DNA from: Caballeronia sp. SEWSISQ10-4 2
GTDB lineage: Bacteria > Pseudomonadota > Gammaproteobacteria > Burkholderiales > Burkholderiaceae
Length of the DNA stretch: 37,341 nt
NCBI RefSeq assembly: GCF_030464885.1
Contig: NZ_JALPRJ010000077.1
Coordinates: 1 to 37,341 of the forward strand
Reading direction: 5' to 3'
Translations under genes and position numbers: made by a program
The notes under the pieces: model-generated
The model's input: only the letters and a program-made list of their open reading frames with translations
Databases searched by the model: none
Told to the model about the DNA's origin: nothing
Shown here: positions 16,910 to 25,247 of the stretch, in pieces
Layout: each line of letters begins with the position of its first letter
How positions within the stretch are numbered: position 1 is the stretch's first letter

Positions 16910-19087
16910 TCAATACATATAGCCGACGGTGAGCATGATGGAGCGATCGTCGCCGAGCGCCACGGCGTTGCTCAGGCCGCCAGTGTAATAGTGCTTGTTG
17001 AAGATATTGCTCAGGCGCAGCGCGGCGTGCCAGCGCTGCGCTGTATAACCCACGCCGACGTCGCTGACGACGAAGCCCGGAATCGTGTAGCCGTACGCGT
17101 AGAGATTACTCTGGCCGCGCACGCCGCCGTTGATTTCCCAGCGATACAGTTCGCCTGGCAACTTGTAGCGCGCAAACACGTTGAAGCTGTGACGTGGCAC
17201 GTTGTTGATGCGCTCGCCGTCCGTCGACGGCACCTGGCCGCCGTCGTCGGCTATCACGGCCGACGTGTAGGCATAGCCACCCGTCACGCTCAAATGTTTC
17301 GTCAATTCAGTGTTGAAGCCCAATTCGAAGCCGCGCGAGTGCTCCTCGCCCACAGCGATGCTGTAGCCGTCGTTGTTCGGATCGTCTTCGAGCACGTTGC
17401 GGCGACGCAGGTCGAACGCCGCGACAGTCACGCTGGTGCGTCCTTTTTCGATGTCGAACTTCACGCCCGCTTCCCATTGCTTGCCGGTCTCTGGATCAAA
17501 GACCTTGCCGTTCACGTCCGCGCCGCTGTTCGGATAGAACGACGTCGCGTAGCTCACGTATGGCCGAACGCCTGAGAACAGTTCGTACATCAGGGCGATG
17601 GAGCCGGTAGTCGCGCTGGACGGATTTCCCCTGCGCACGTTGGTGAGCTTGTTGAGCACGTCGCTCGATGCGTCGTCGTAGCGCACGCCCGCAAGCACGC
17701 GCCAGCGCTGGCCGACCGCGATCTGGTCGCGCAGATAGAAGCCGAGGTCGCGAATCGTCGTGTACGTGTGCGTCTTCGGCTTGGCCGGGCAGGTGATCGC
17801 GCCCGTGTAGACCGGGTTGTACATATTGATCGAGCCGACCGTGCACGTGTACGAGGTCGCGTCCTCACGTCCGCGCATGTAGTCGATGCCCGCCGTGACT
17901 TCATGACGTCCAAGCGCGGTGTCGAAGGTCTTTTGCGCGTTGTTGTCGAACGAGATCGTGTCGCCGGACCATTGCGAATCGGTCGCTGTACGGCTGAGCG
18001 TGGTGCCGTTCGAGGCGACCTTACCGTTAGAGACGAGCTGACCGCCGATCGAAAACTGCTGCCAGCGGAAATTCTGGTTCACGGTCCATCCCGAATCGAA
18101 ATGATGCGCAAAGCTGTAGCCGACGCGCGCCTCGTGGCCGGAATAGGGCCGCTCGTCGGGTTCGCCCGTGAACAGGCCGCGCAAGAGGCTGCCGTGCGAA
18201 TTTGACAGCACGGAGCCGGACCACGGCAGACCTTGCTGACGGATGTAATTGCGTTCTTGATAGCTCGTCAGGATCGTGAATTCGGTGCGTGGGCCGAGAT
18301 CGAGCGACAGCGAAGGCGCGATGTAGCGATTGCGCGACCAGACGTAATCGGTGGCGTCGTTGGAGTTCATCGCGAGCGCGTTGACGCGAAACGCGGCTTT
18401 GCCGTTCTCCGACAGCGGCGTGCCCATGTCGACGCTCGCCTGGTAGTAGCCGTGGCTGCCAGCAGTGAAGTCCACGTTGGCGAATTCATCGGCTTCCGGA
18501 CGCTTACTGACCATGTTGACCATGCCGCCGGGCAGCACGAGCCCGGAGAGCAGCGTGGCCGGCCCCTTAAGCACTTCGATCTGCTGCATGCCGAAAACCT
18601 CTTCGGCGAAGCGGTTGTTGATCGCCGTGCGCAGGCCGTCGAGATAGACCGAATCCGACGCGGTCTGCCCGCGGATGATGAAGTCGTCCCAGCCGCGGCG
18701 ACCATAGGTGCCGGAGATCACGCCGGGCACATTGTGCAGGGCGTCGTTAAGAGTCTGGACCTGTTGCGCGTCCATCAGATCACGTGTCACAACACTGATC
18801 GATTGTGGCGTTTCGCTCAATGGAACTGATGACTTCGTGACCTGTGCGCCGGTGGGCATGCCGAACGCGGTGCTGAGTGAGCTAGTCCCCGTGATTTTGA
18901 TCGCCGGGAGTTCGCTGCCGGCAACAGGCGCGGCGGAGCTGGTTTTATCGTCGGAAGGCGAGGATGGCGAGTTCGATGACGGCGAAGAGGCGGCGGACGA
19001 GTCCGAAGTGACGGCTTGCGCATAGGTTAGCGACGAACCGCACGCGAGAACGATGAGGATTGCGAAATAGAGCGAATGAGGACGCAT
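16910..19087 (-). CDS. TonB-dependent siderophore receptor
   Basis: This 725-residue outer-membrane protein has a signal peptide (cleavage near TYAQA, about residue 25), a Ser-rich linker, a TonB-box-like IKITG, and the siderophore-receptor plug signature ETPQSISVVTRDLMD, followed by YLDGLR, EVLKGPATLLSG and PGGMVNMVSKRP. The remaining ~500 residues alternate short aromatic-rich strands typical of the 22-strand barrel, ending LTVGYMY. There is no N-terminal STN signalling domain, so FecA/FpvA-type surface signalling is not expected. It should import a ferric siderophore. A Fur box lies 50 bp upstream. No siderophore biosynthesis, exbB or ABC genes are adjacent, so it may take up a siderophore made by others. 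Confidence 0.92.
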   Translation of the reverse strand: MRPHSLYFAILIVLACGSSLTYAQAVTSDSSAASSPSSNSPSSPSDDKTSSAAPVAGSELPAIKITGTSSLSTAFGMPTGAQVTKSSVPLSETPQSISVVTRDLMDAQQVQTLNDALHNVPGVISGTYGRRGWDDFIIRGQTASDSVYLDGLRTAINNRFAEEVFGMQQIEVLKGPATLLSGLVLPGGMVNMVSKRPEADEFANVDFTAGSHGYYQASVDMGTPLSENGKAAFRVNALAMNSNDATDYVWSRNRYIAPSLSLDLGPRTEFTILTSYQERNYIRQQGLPWSGSVLSNSHGSLLRGLFTGEPDERPYSGHEARVGYSFAHHFDSGWTVNQNFRWQQFSIGGQLVSNGKVASNGTTLSRTATDSQWSGDTISFDNNAQKTFDTALGRHEVTAGIDYMRGREDATSYTCTVGSINMYNPVYTGAITCPAKPKTHTYTTIRDLGFYLRDQIAVGQRWRVLAGVRYDDASSDVLNKLTNVRRGNPSSATTGSIALMYELFSGVRPYVSYATSFYPNSGADVNGKVFDPETGKQWEAGVKFDIEKGRTSVTVAAFDLRRRNVLEDDPNNDGYSIAVGEEHSRGFELGFNTELTKHLSVTGGYAYTSAVIADDGGQVPSTDGERINNVPRHSFNVFARYKLPGELYRWEINGGVRGQSNLYAYGYTIPGFVVSDVGVGYTAQRWHAALRLSNIFNKHYYTGGLSNAVALGDDRSIMLTVGYMY

Positions 19088-19136
19088 CGGTAAGATGGAA
19101 GAGCCAGCCCGAGGAAGAGGATCGTAGAATTAGTTT

Positions 19137-19155
19137 AGTAATGAGAATCATTATT
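19137..19155. promoter_or_regulatory. Fur box upstream of the TonB receptor
   Basis: AGTAATGAGAATCATTATT matches the 19-bp Fur consensus at 15 of 19 positions by hand count, including the central AATGA / ATCATTAT part. It lies about 50 bp upstream of the receptor start, as expected for iron repression. Confidence 0.75.
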
Positions 19156-19566
19156 AATTGAAAGGATAATACTACGTGTTTGCCGTGCCCCGCAATGGCC
19201 GATACGCGCCAATCGTTACGGTAACTTTCAGCTCCAAATTGGCCGACCAGTTCATGCTGGCGATACGTGTCTATGCCACACACGCCTGGTCGAAAAGTTA
19301 CACGCTCGGTGCTGCGATGGCCGGAGTGCGTCGAACTTGTCGGGTGGGGCGTGATGATGATCGCGACCTTCTCGACCGTAGCAGCGGGGATTCCTGATGG
19401 GTGTCTGGCGCGATCCGTCGCAGCCATGAATCGAAGAAACGGGTGCGATCGACTACTGCATTCGGTAAGTGGAATCGAAATCGGTTGCTCAGGCAGTCGA
19501 GGGTCTTGTTCGCTCACTTGACACCGGGCCCGCTAATGGGTGTCAGCGATTAGGAGCTAATCTTGA
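19156..19566. other. Interval without a convincing gene
   Basis: About 410 bp with only short unconvincing frames. A spaced inverted repeat, TGACACC at 19519-19525 and GGTGTCA at 19539-19545, precedes the small plus-strand frame at 19567 and could be an operator or weak hairpin. Confidence 0.3.
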
Positions 19567-19833
19567 ATGTTTGGGGCTGGCCGAATGAACACCGCAATTG
19601 GGTCAACTCTGATCGAAGGCGCTTGCGATGCGGGGTCCGCGTCGCAACGTGTCCTTTATCTGTGTCCTCATCCTTTCAATCAGTCGGTCGAGGCGCTTGC
19701 GCGCCTCAATTACCGCCCCAAAACGCACCTCTCTCAGTTGCCGGTCGTGTTCGTTGACGATGTCGATCAGGCGATGGCGGAGTACGTCACGCTCGTGAAC
19801 AGGCTCAAGACCGAGGACACGCAAACGGCGTGA
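19567..19833 (+). CDS. Small uncharacterised protein (88 aa)
   Basis: TAGGAG at 19551-19556 is about 10 bases before ATG 19567, and an internal ATG 19585 is a second option. The product has a hydrophobic-polar pattern in its second half (SQLPVVFVDDVDQAMAEYVTL) but no known motif. It ends three bases before the convergent binding-protein gene. The opposite strand also has an open frame of 73 codons here, so the assignment is uncertain. Confidence 0.35.
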   Translation: MFGAGRMNTAIGSTLIEGACDAGSASQRVLYLCPHPFNQSVEALARLNYRPKTHLSQLPVVFVDDVDQAMAEYVTLVNRLKTEDTQTA

Positions 19834-19836
19834 GCT

Positions 19837-20796
19837 TCACTGCGCATCGGTGCCGGCGATCGCCTGAATGATGGTTTCGAGTTGCGCGCTCATCGGTATG
19901 TTGAGGCTCGCGCCTGACGGCAGGCGCCGCAAGAACCAGCGCTTGTACTGCCGGTCGATTTCGCCATCCGCCGCGAGTTCCTGGAAGGTGTCCTTCACCA
20001 CTTGCGCGAGCTGCGGGTCATCCTTGCGGAACATGATGCCGTACGGCTCGTACGAAAGATAATCGCCGACCACGCGATACTCGCCCGCCGCGGCGCCCGC
20101 ATGCTCCGCGATCAGGCCATAGAGCAACACGTCGTCGGTGGCGAAAGCGTCGGCCCGACCGCTGGCCACTTGCGCGAAACCCTGCGCATGGTCGGGCACG
20201 ACCTGCAGCCGCATGCCGAGCCCGAACTTCTGGTCCAGATCGCGCAGCGCCTTCTCGTTCGTGGTGCCCGCCGAAAACGCAACCTTCCTGCCCGCGAGGT
20301 CGCGAAACGAGCCGATCGGCGAGCCGTTCTTCACCATCACCTTGGTGCCGGCCACGAAGATGATCGGCGAGAAAGCGACGCGTTTCTGGCGCTCCAGATT
20401 GCTGGTCGTCGAACCGCATTCCAGATCGACTCGGCCGCTCACCACCGCGTCGATGCGGTTGTCCGGCGTGACCGGCACCCACTTGATGGCCAGCGTCCGG
20501 TCGACGGCGTCGCCGATTGCCGACACCAGTGCCTTGCATAGCTCGATCGAATAACCGATGGGCTCGTTGCGCGCGTTCAGATACGAAAACGGTATCGACG
20601 CCTCGCGGTAGCCGAGCGCGATTGTGCCCGAGCTTCGCACCTTGGACAGCGTGCCGGCCAGCACGGCCGGCGCGTTCGGCGCGAGGCCATCGGGCGTCGC
20701 CCGAGACGGCTGCGCGTCCTCTTGCGCGCGGGCCGAGGCACCGGCCACCAGCAGCCCCGCGATGACCAGCATCGACCGGAATCGCCGCATCCTCAT
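19837..20796 (-). CDS. Amino-acid type substrate-binding protein (SBP_bac_3)
   Basis: This 319-residue protein has a signal peptide cleaved near ASARA (about residue 24) and the SBP_bac_3 pattern: GTIALGYREASIPFSYLN, IGYSIELCKALVSAI, the Arg/Asp ligand region VSGRVDLECGSTTSN, and a second lobe with FATDDVLLYGL. GltI/AatJ-type proteins bind glutamate or aspartate, and the ECGSTTSN stretch is characteristic of that branch. Its start is 13 bases after the stop of the DAACS symporter gene on the same strand, so the two are probably co-transcribed. No ABC permease or ATPase is present here, which is unusual for this protein class. Confidence 0.87.
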   Translation of the reverse strand: MRMRRFRSMLVIAGLLVAGASARAQEDAQPSRATPDGLAPNAPAVLAGTLSKVRSSGTIALGYREASIPFSYLNARNEPIGYSIELCKALVSAIGDAVDRTLAIKWVPVTPDNRIDAVVSGRVDLECGSTTSNLERQKRVAFSPIIFVAGTKVMVKNGSPIGSFRDLAGRKVAFSAGTTNEKALRDLDQKFGLGMRLQVVPDHAQGFAQVASGRADAFATDDVLLYGLIAEHAGAAAGEYRVVGDYLSYEPYGIMFRKDDPQLAQVVKDTFQELAADGEIDRQYKRWFLRRLPSGASLNIPMSAQLETIIQAIAGTDAQ

Positions 20797-20809
20797 GGCT
20801 CGGTCCTCG

Positions 20810-22117
20810 TCAGGTTTCTATCGGATGGGCGATCGTCGCTTCGAGCTCGGCTTCGATGCGCGCCGCATTGGCGTCGGCCTCGGTTTCCGACATCAGTTCG
20901 CCTTCCCACTTGGCGACCACCGCGCTCGCGATCGAGTTGCCCACCGCGTTCGTGGCGGAACGGCCCATGTCGAGAAACGTATCGACGCCGAGGATCAGCA
21001 GCAGCCCGGCCTCGGGAATGCCGAACTGGTTGAGCGTGGCGGCGATCACCACCAGCGACGCGCGCGGCACACCGGCCATGCCCTTGGAGGTCATCATCAG
21101 GACCAGCAGCATGGTCAGCTGGGTGGTCAGCGAGAGGTGCATGTTGTACGCCTGCGCGATGAACAACGATGCGAACGTGCAATACATCATCGAGCCGTCG
21201 AGGTTGAACGAGTACCCCATCGGCATCACGAAGGCGGAGATCTTGCGCTTCACGCCGAAACGATCGAGCGCGTCGAGGATCTTCGGATACGCGGCTTCCG
21301 AACTCGCGGTCGCGAACGACAGCATGAAGGCCTCCCTGATCAGCGCGAGCAGTTTGAACACGCGCGGCCCGAGGAACAGCAGGCCCGCCAACGCGAGCAA
21401 GCCCCACAGCAGGAACAGGCTGAGGTAGAAGTCGCCCATGAAGACCGCGAACTTCAACAGGATGCCCAGCCCGTTGACCGCGACGGTGGAGGCCATCGCC
21501 GCCAGCACCGCGAGCGGGGCGAGCTTCATCACGTAGCCGGTGATCTTGAGCATGACGTGCGCGAGCTGGTCGATCGCGGCCACGAGAATTTTGGCTTTGT
21601 CGCCGAGCGCCGCCAGCGCGACGCCGAAGAACATCGAGAACACGACGATCTGCAGGATCTCGTTATTCGCCATCGATTCCGCGAACGACCTCGGGACCAT
21701 GTGACCGACGAAGTCCTTGAGCGTGAACTTGGAGGTCGCCAGGTTCGCGGATGCGCCGATGTCGGGCAGCGGCAGTCCGAGATTTTCGCCCGGCCTGAGC
21801 AGATTGGACATCAGGAGGCCGAGCAGCAGCGACACGAGCGACGCCGTGACGAACCAGCCGAGCGCTTTGGCGAACACGCGTCCGACCGAGGCCGCGTCGC
21901 CCATGTGCGCGATGCCGACGACGAGCGTCGAGAAGACGAGCGGGCCGATCACCATCTTGATCAGTCGCAGGAAGACGTCGGATATGAGCGAGATGTAGCC
22001 CGCAATCTCGGTGGCGGTCTTCCGGTCCGGGAAGCTCGTGTAGATCATGTAACCGATCCCGATCCCCAACAGCATCGCGACCAGGATCCAGATGGCTGCG
22101 CCGTTCTTTCGGTTCAT
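20810..22117 (-). CDS. Dicarboxylate / amino acid:cation symporter (DAACS, GltP/DctA family)
   Basis: This 435-residue membrane protein has the DAACS core: eight or so membrane segments, hairpin 1 ATASSEAAYP, the TM7 motif MGYSFNLDGS, hairpin 2 GMAGVPRASLV, and TM8 DTFLDMGRSATNAVGN with the Asp and Arg that bind the substrate carboxylates. It should import C4-dicarboxylates or glutamate/aspartate with H+ or Na+. The start is ATG 22117, preceded by GGAGG seven bases upstream; a longer frame to 22306 lacks support. The binding-protein gene follows 13 bp downstream in the same unit. Confidence 0.92.
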   Translation of the reverse strand: MNRKNGAAIWILVAMLLGIGIGYMIYTSFPDRKTATEIAGYISLISDVFLRLIKMVIGPLVFSTLVVGIAHMGDAASVGRVFAKALGWFVTASLVSLLLGLLMSNLLRPGENLGLPLPDIGASANLATSKFTLKDFVGHMVPRSFAESMANNEILQIVVFSMFFGVALAALGDKAKILVAAIDQLAHVMLKITGYVMKLAPLAVLAAMASTVAVNGLGILLKFAVFMGDFYLSLFLLWGLLALAGLLFLGPRVFKLLALIREAFMLSFATASSEAAYPKILDALDRFGVKRKISAFVMPMGYSFNLDGSMMYCTFASLFIAQAYNMHLSLTTQLTMLLVLMMTSKGMAGVPRASLVVIAATLNQFGIPEAGLLLILGVDTFLDMGRSATNAVGNSIASAVVAKWEGELMSETEADANAARIEAELEATIAHPIET

Positions 22118-22256
22118 CTCGAAGCCTCCATTCACTGCATGTGTGGTGGCGCACGGAGCGTCGATCATGCAAGCCGCGACTTGCCTCCTCCGCTGACGCC
22201 ATTGTCGTCCTTCGTCGTCAGTGTGTCTTAACAAAAATGACGTCGCACCTGCGCAG

Positions 22257-22637
22257 TTAGATTCGGTGGCCGCTGCCGTTTGCGGAATCGAACTGGGCGT
22301 CGACAATGTAGATGTAGGGTGTCAGGCTCTTGACCTGTCCGACCGAGTAGACGGGCGCGCCGGTCAGTCCGCGGGCTTCGAGGCGGGCATGGCCTGAGTC
22401 GTCGATGCGGCCGTCTAGCGTCATCCATCCGCCCGTGTCGCGCGAGCCACGTTCGCCGTGCAGGACGTTGTCGGTCACCTGCGCGTCGAAGCGGAAGACA
22501 TAGCCGTAGACGCCGTCGTCCGTGCTCGGGCAGGTGAGCGTGACGGCCCATACGCCGTCGAACGGGCCCGCCGCGAAGGCCGTGGCCGCCATGAGGCGCA
22601 ACGGACGCGAGAACGCGGCAACGCGCGAGGTCGACAT
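22257..22637 (-). CDS. Uncharacterised secreted protein, possibly cut short by a stop codon
   Basis: From the internal ATG 22637 the frame gives 126 residues: a signal-like N-terminus ending AFAAGP, then a beta-rich body (FDGVWAVTLTCPSTDDG, VYGYVFRFDAQV, GWMTLDGRID) of lipocalin-like appearance. The last residues are ANGSGHRI before TAA. If that stop is ignored, the frame continues LRRCDVIFVKTH to TGA at 22218-22220, giving a Cys that could pair with the Cys of TLTCPS and a natural end for this kind of protein. The stop may therefore be a recent nonsense mutation. Function unknown. An ATG at 22685 would lengthen the N-terminus. Confidence 0.5.
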   Translation of the reverse strand: MSTSRVAAFSRPLRLMAATAFAAGPFDGVWAVTLTCPSTDDGVYGYVFRFDAQVTDNVLHGERGSRDTGGWMTLDGRIDDSGHARLEARGLTGAPVYSVGQVKSLTPYIYIVDAQFDSANGSGHRI

Positions 22638-22708
22638 ATGACGATTGATCCAGTGGACAAGCGGTTCGGAGAGGCCGGGCGGCACGACGCGCGCATCGAC
22701 GGCCTGCT

Positions 22709-23056
22709 GTGGAGGCGCAACTCGCCGCCTACAGTACGCGCGAAGAAATTCTGCAGAGGAATGCGGCCGGTCGCGAATCAGGCTGGTCTCGATGCGCGCG
22801 CATGGCTATGCGTGGCGGCCAGCGCTTCGATAGACGCCAAGGCCAGGCGATTGACTTCGAGCACCCGCACCTGCCATTCATGGATCAACGCACCTACGGG
22901 GTGTTCTTCCAAGAGAATCCGCTATTTTTTCAAAAGACCCGCAATCGCATGATTAGCTACTGGGATTGCGACTATCGTTGCCTATACAAACGAGAAGCCG
23001 ACTATGTTGGGTTCCGATTATTCGATCGATTCCGGGAATGGTGTGCGGCCGCCTGA
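22709..23056 (+). CDS. Uncharacterised protein or remnant (115 aa)
   Basis: A GTG-started frame of 115 codons. The second half looks like real protein, rich in aromatic and charged residues (TYGVFFQENPLFFQ, ISYWDCDYRCLYKREADYVG, FDRFREW). The first half looks less so and overlaps the start region of the divergent gene's longer form. I do not recognise the family; it could be the C-terminal piece of a decayed gene. Confidence 0.35.
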   Translation: MEAQLAAYSTREEILQRNAAGRESGWSRCARMAMRGGQRFDRRQGQAIDFEHPHLPFMDQRTYGVFFQENPLFFQKTRNRMISYWDCDYRCLYKREADYVGFRLFDRFREWCAAA

Positions 23057-23272
23057 ACCGATCCTCCACTAGCGACTGTCAACGATTCTCGTCACAAGGG
23101 CGAATGTCCCTTGGCCGCACTGAGCCCGACGATGACCGGCTCGGGACGACCCACTTCGGCCCCTCGGCAAGGATGCTCCAATGTCTCAGGACGGTTCAAC
23201 AACGGCCGTTCGCTTCCGCGCGCGACGCAACATCGGACCCGTCAACAGGGGCGACCGGAATCTTGCCGATCA
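23057..23272. repeat. Degenerate interspersed repeat between genes
   Basis: Bases 23095-23220 carry the words GCGAATGTCCCTTGGCCGC, CGACGATGACCGG, GACCCACTTCGG and ACGGCCGTTCGC, matching in style the repeats at 27750 and 29855. No gene is visible. Confidence 0.35.
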
Positions 23273-24391
23273 TCAAAATGAGACCGGTTTGCGCGAGCAT
23301 TCGATGCGCCTCGCGATAACGTGCACAGCCAGCGTAATTATGAGACCGGTCGCACTGCCGGCCGCTACGTTGATCAGACGCTCGCTAGCGAAAGTCCACG
23401 ACTGCCCGGCAACCACGAATGCCATCGCGGCGCAGGCGCAACGCGTGCCGAATGCCATAACGTAGGGCCGAATGCAGACGAGTGTCAGCAACGCAGCGAG
23501 GATAACCAGGTCTCGCACGAGATAGTCGTGGGGGACCAACAACCCGACAAAGATACCGGCCGGCACGCCTACAATGGCCCCCGCGATACGATTCCGGAAC
23601 TTGACTCGGGCGCTCGCCGCACTGCCCGTCACCACGCTCGCCGCTGACCAGATCATCCATTGTCCGCGCTCGATATGCCTCCACTCCACGAGCGCTGCTG
23701 CGAGGCCTACGGCGAGTGCTATTGCGATCATCGCTTCGACGTACGGAACACGATCGCCACGCTCAGAACGCTTCGACCATTTCGCATAGTGCGCTAAATA
23801 TGAAACCTCTGGACGGCGTTCGCGGTAATGATTGATCGAGGAAATCAGCAGAACCGGCAAGAAAGCAGTCAATACGAAGGGAAGAAGCTCGAACCCGCGA
23901 TGAATGAGTGCCGACTGCCTCACTCCTTCGGCGCTCTCGCAGGCGAGGTAAAGCACCGGAATGAACGTATAGCTACCGAGTGAGCGCAACTCGCTTCCCC
24001 GTGCGGTCACCAAAATCGACCCCATTGCCATTAGGGCAGTGGATACGACAAACAGTGGTGGATACGCAAGCGAGGCCATCAATACCAGGAAGCCCGCTCC
24101 GATGGTTATCCCGTGGGAAATAACCCCGAGCGGAGCGAGATGCGAGCGATCCACTGCGATAGCGGTCGACACCGTCACCAGCGAAACGAGCAACCACTTT
24201 GTCTGACCGGAAACCAGCGCGAGGACGATTAACGGGAAAAGGGCCGTCAACGTGCGAACAAGCGCCTTGCTATCGATAGCAACCCCGATGCGCGACACGG
24301 CCGAACCGACAACCTCGTAACGACTTTTTTGCGTCGGCGAAGCGTCGGTTATACGGTTAACTGATTGTTCGTCGGACCTTGATATGGACAT
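23273..24391 (-). CDS. FUSC family (fusaric acid resistance / aromatic acid exporter-like) membrane protein
   Basis: This 372-residue protein has two blocks of membrane segments (about 40-165 and 215-350 counted from ATG 24391) separated by a charged linker (RERRPEVSYLAHYAKWSKRS). Motifs such as ALVSGQTKWLLVSLVTVSTA and VRFRN-like KFRNRIAGAIVGVPAGIFVG match the FUSC/YccS fold, whose members export aromatic acids or other small organic acids. ATG 24391 has AGGAG upstream; a longer frame to 24463 does not. It is shorter than full AaeB-type pumps and lacks neighbouring membrane-fusion or outer-membrane genes. Confidence 0.75.
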   Translation of the reverse strand: MSISRSDEQSVNRITDASPTQKSRYEVVGSAVSRIGVAIDSKALVRTLTALFPLIVLALVSGQTKWLLVSLVTVSTAIAVDRSHLAPLGVISHGITIGAGFLVLMASLAYPPLFVVSTALMAMGSILVTARGSELRSLGSYTFIPVLYLACESAEGVRQSALIHRGFELLPFVLTAFLPVLLISSINHYRERRPEVSYLAHYAKWSKRSERGDRVPYVEAMIAIALAVGLAAALVEWRHIERGQWMIWSAASVVTGSAASARVKFRNRIAGAIVGVPAGIFVGLLVPHDYLVRDLVILAALLTLVCIRPYVMAFGTRCACAAMAFVVAGQSWTFASERLINVAAGSATGLIITLAVHVIARRIECSRKPVSF

Positions 24392-24581
24392 CCCGGAACT
24401 CCTGCACTGAATCTTCGTACTCTGCTGCTGCCCTCTCGCGTGTGCGGACAGGTCGATGTACAAATCCGCGAGTTGACTCGATCCGATCGGTCGTTCCAGG
24501 TGAAAGGCGTACCGACCGACGCACTTTCCGGCCTGTCAGCGGCTGCGCAGTCGGGCCCTCATGCCCCTTCGTGGACCAGTG
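24392..24581. repeat. Degenerate interspersed repeat
   Basis: Bases 24440-24575 contain CGGTCGTTCCAGG, GTACCGACCGACG and GGCCTGTCAGCGGC words in the style of the other intergenic repeats. No gene is seen between the FUSC and isochorismatase-like genes. Confidence 0.3.
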
Positions 24582-25163
24582 TCAGTCCGCGAGTGCCTGG
24601 ATCACGTCCTCGGACTGACGCACCAGGCCGAGTCTCGGAAAAATGTAATTAACCGACGCGTGATGATGCTCAGCCGTGGCGCAACTCATCGCATCCTCGG
24701 CGAGCACGAGTGTGTAGCCAAGTTCATAGGCAGCTCGTGCCGTCGACTCCACACCGATATTCGTCGAAATTCCGCCGAGCACAATGGTCTTGATGCCACG
24801 GCGGCGCAATTGCAAATCGAGTTCCGTGCCGTGAAATGCGTTCCACTGCCGCTTCGTGATCTTGAGATCATGCTCGGCGGCTTCGAGCGCTTCGGGGAAG
24901 TCCCACCACGTCGACGGAAGTCCGCCGGCAGGAAGCGCCGCGGGCTGGTCGACGGGTTGCTTCAGCGCGTCGCCGAAATCGTCGCTCCAGCCTACGCGCA
25001 CCAGCACGACTGGCGCACTGAGTTCCCGAAAGCGCTTCGCGAGCTTCGCTGAGGCCGTCAGCACGGACTCGGCGCTGCGAGGGGCCTTCCCAAAACCAAG
25101 GATGCCCTGTTGGAGGTCGATCAGAACGAGTGCCGTAGTTTTGGAGTCAAGTTTCTGCAACAT
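24582..25163 (-). CDS. Isochorismatase-like hydrolase lacking the catalytic cysteine
   Basis: This 193-residue protein has the isochorismatase / cysteine hydrolase fold: Asp16 in LVLIDLQQG and Lys104 in ITKRQWNAF are two of the usual triad. The third position reads STNIGVESTARAA, so the nucleophile is Gly137 instead of Cys. The same replacement occurs in isochorismatases of the EntB type and in a widespread group of uncharacterised homologues, so the gene is not broken, but nitrilase-like cysteine chemistry (nicotinamidase, N-carbamoyl hydrolase) is unlikely. It is divergent from a TetR gene with two palindromes between or at the starts. Confidence 0.85.
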   Translation of the reverse strand: MLQKLDSKTTALVLIDLQQGILGFGKAPRSAESVLTASAKLAKRFRELSAPVVLVRVGWSDDFGDALKQPVDQPAALPAGGLPSTWWDFPEALEAAEHDLKITKRQWNAFHGTELDLQLRRRGIKTIVLGGISTNIGVESTARAAYELGYTLVLAEDAMSCATAEHHHASVNYIFPRLGLVRQSEDVIQALAD

Positions 25164-25202
25164 CTTTTGCCTTCCGTTGAAGTTAGTGAGCCAAAGGTGT
25201 AT

Positions 25203-25247
25203 TGTGAGGCTCGTCTCACATTTCTATTTTATGAGCATGTCCTCACA
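25203..25247. promoter_or_regulatory. Two identical-spacing TetR palindromes
   Basis: TGTGAG-N6-CTCACA at 25203-25220 and TATGAG-N6-CTCACA at 25230-25247. The second covers the tetR start codon. Their starts are 27 bp apart. Same half-sites and spacing point to a TetR dimer binding twice and shutting off both divergent genes. Confidence 0.65.

Noticed and set aside
20624..22231. A 535-codon plus-strand frame opposite the symporter and the start of the binding protein
   Set aside because: It is Arg/His/Glu/Gln rich without domains and lies antisense to two clear genes; high GC makes such mirror frames common.
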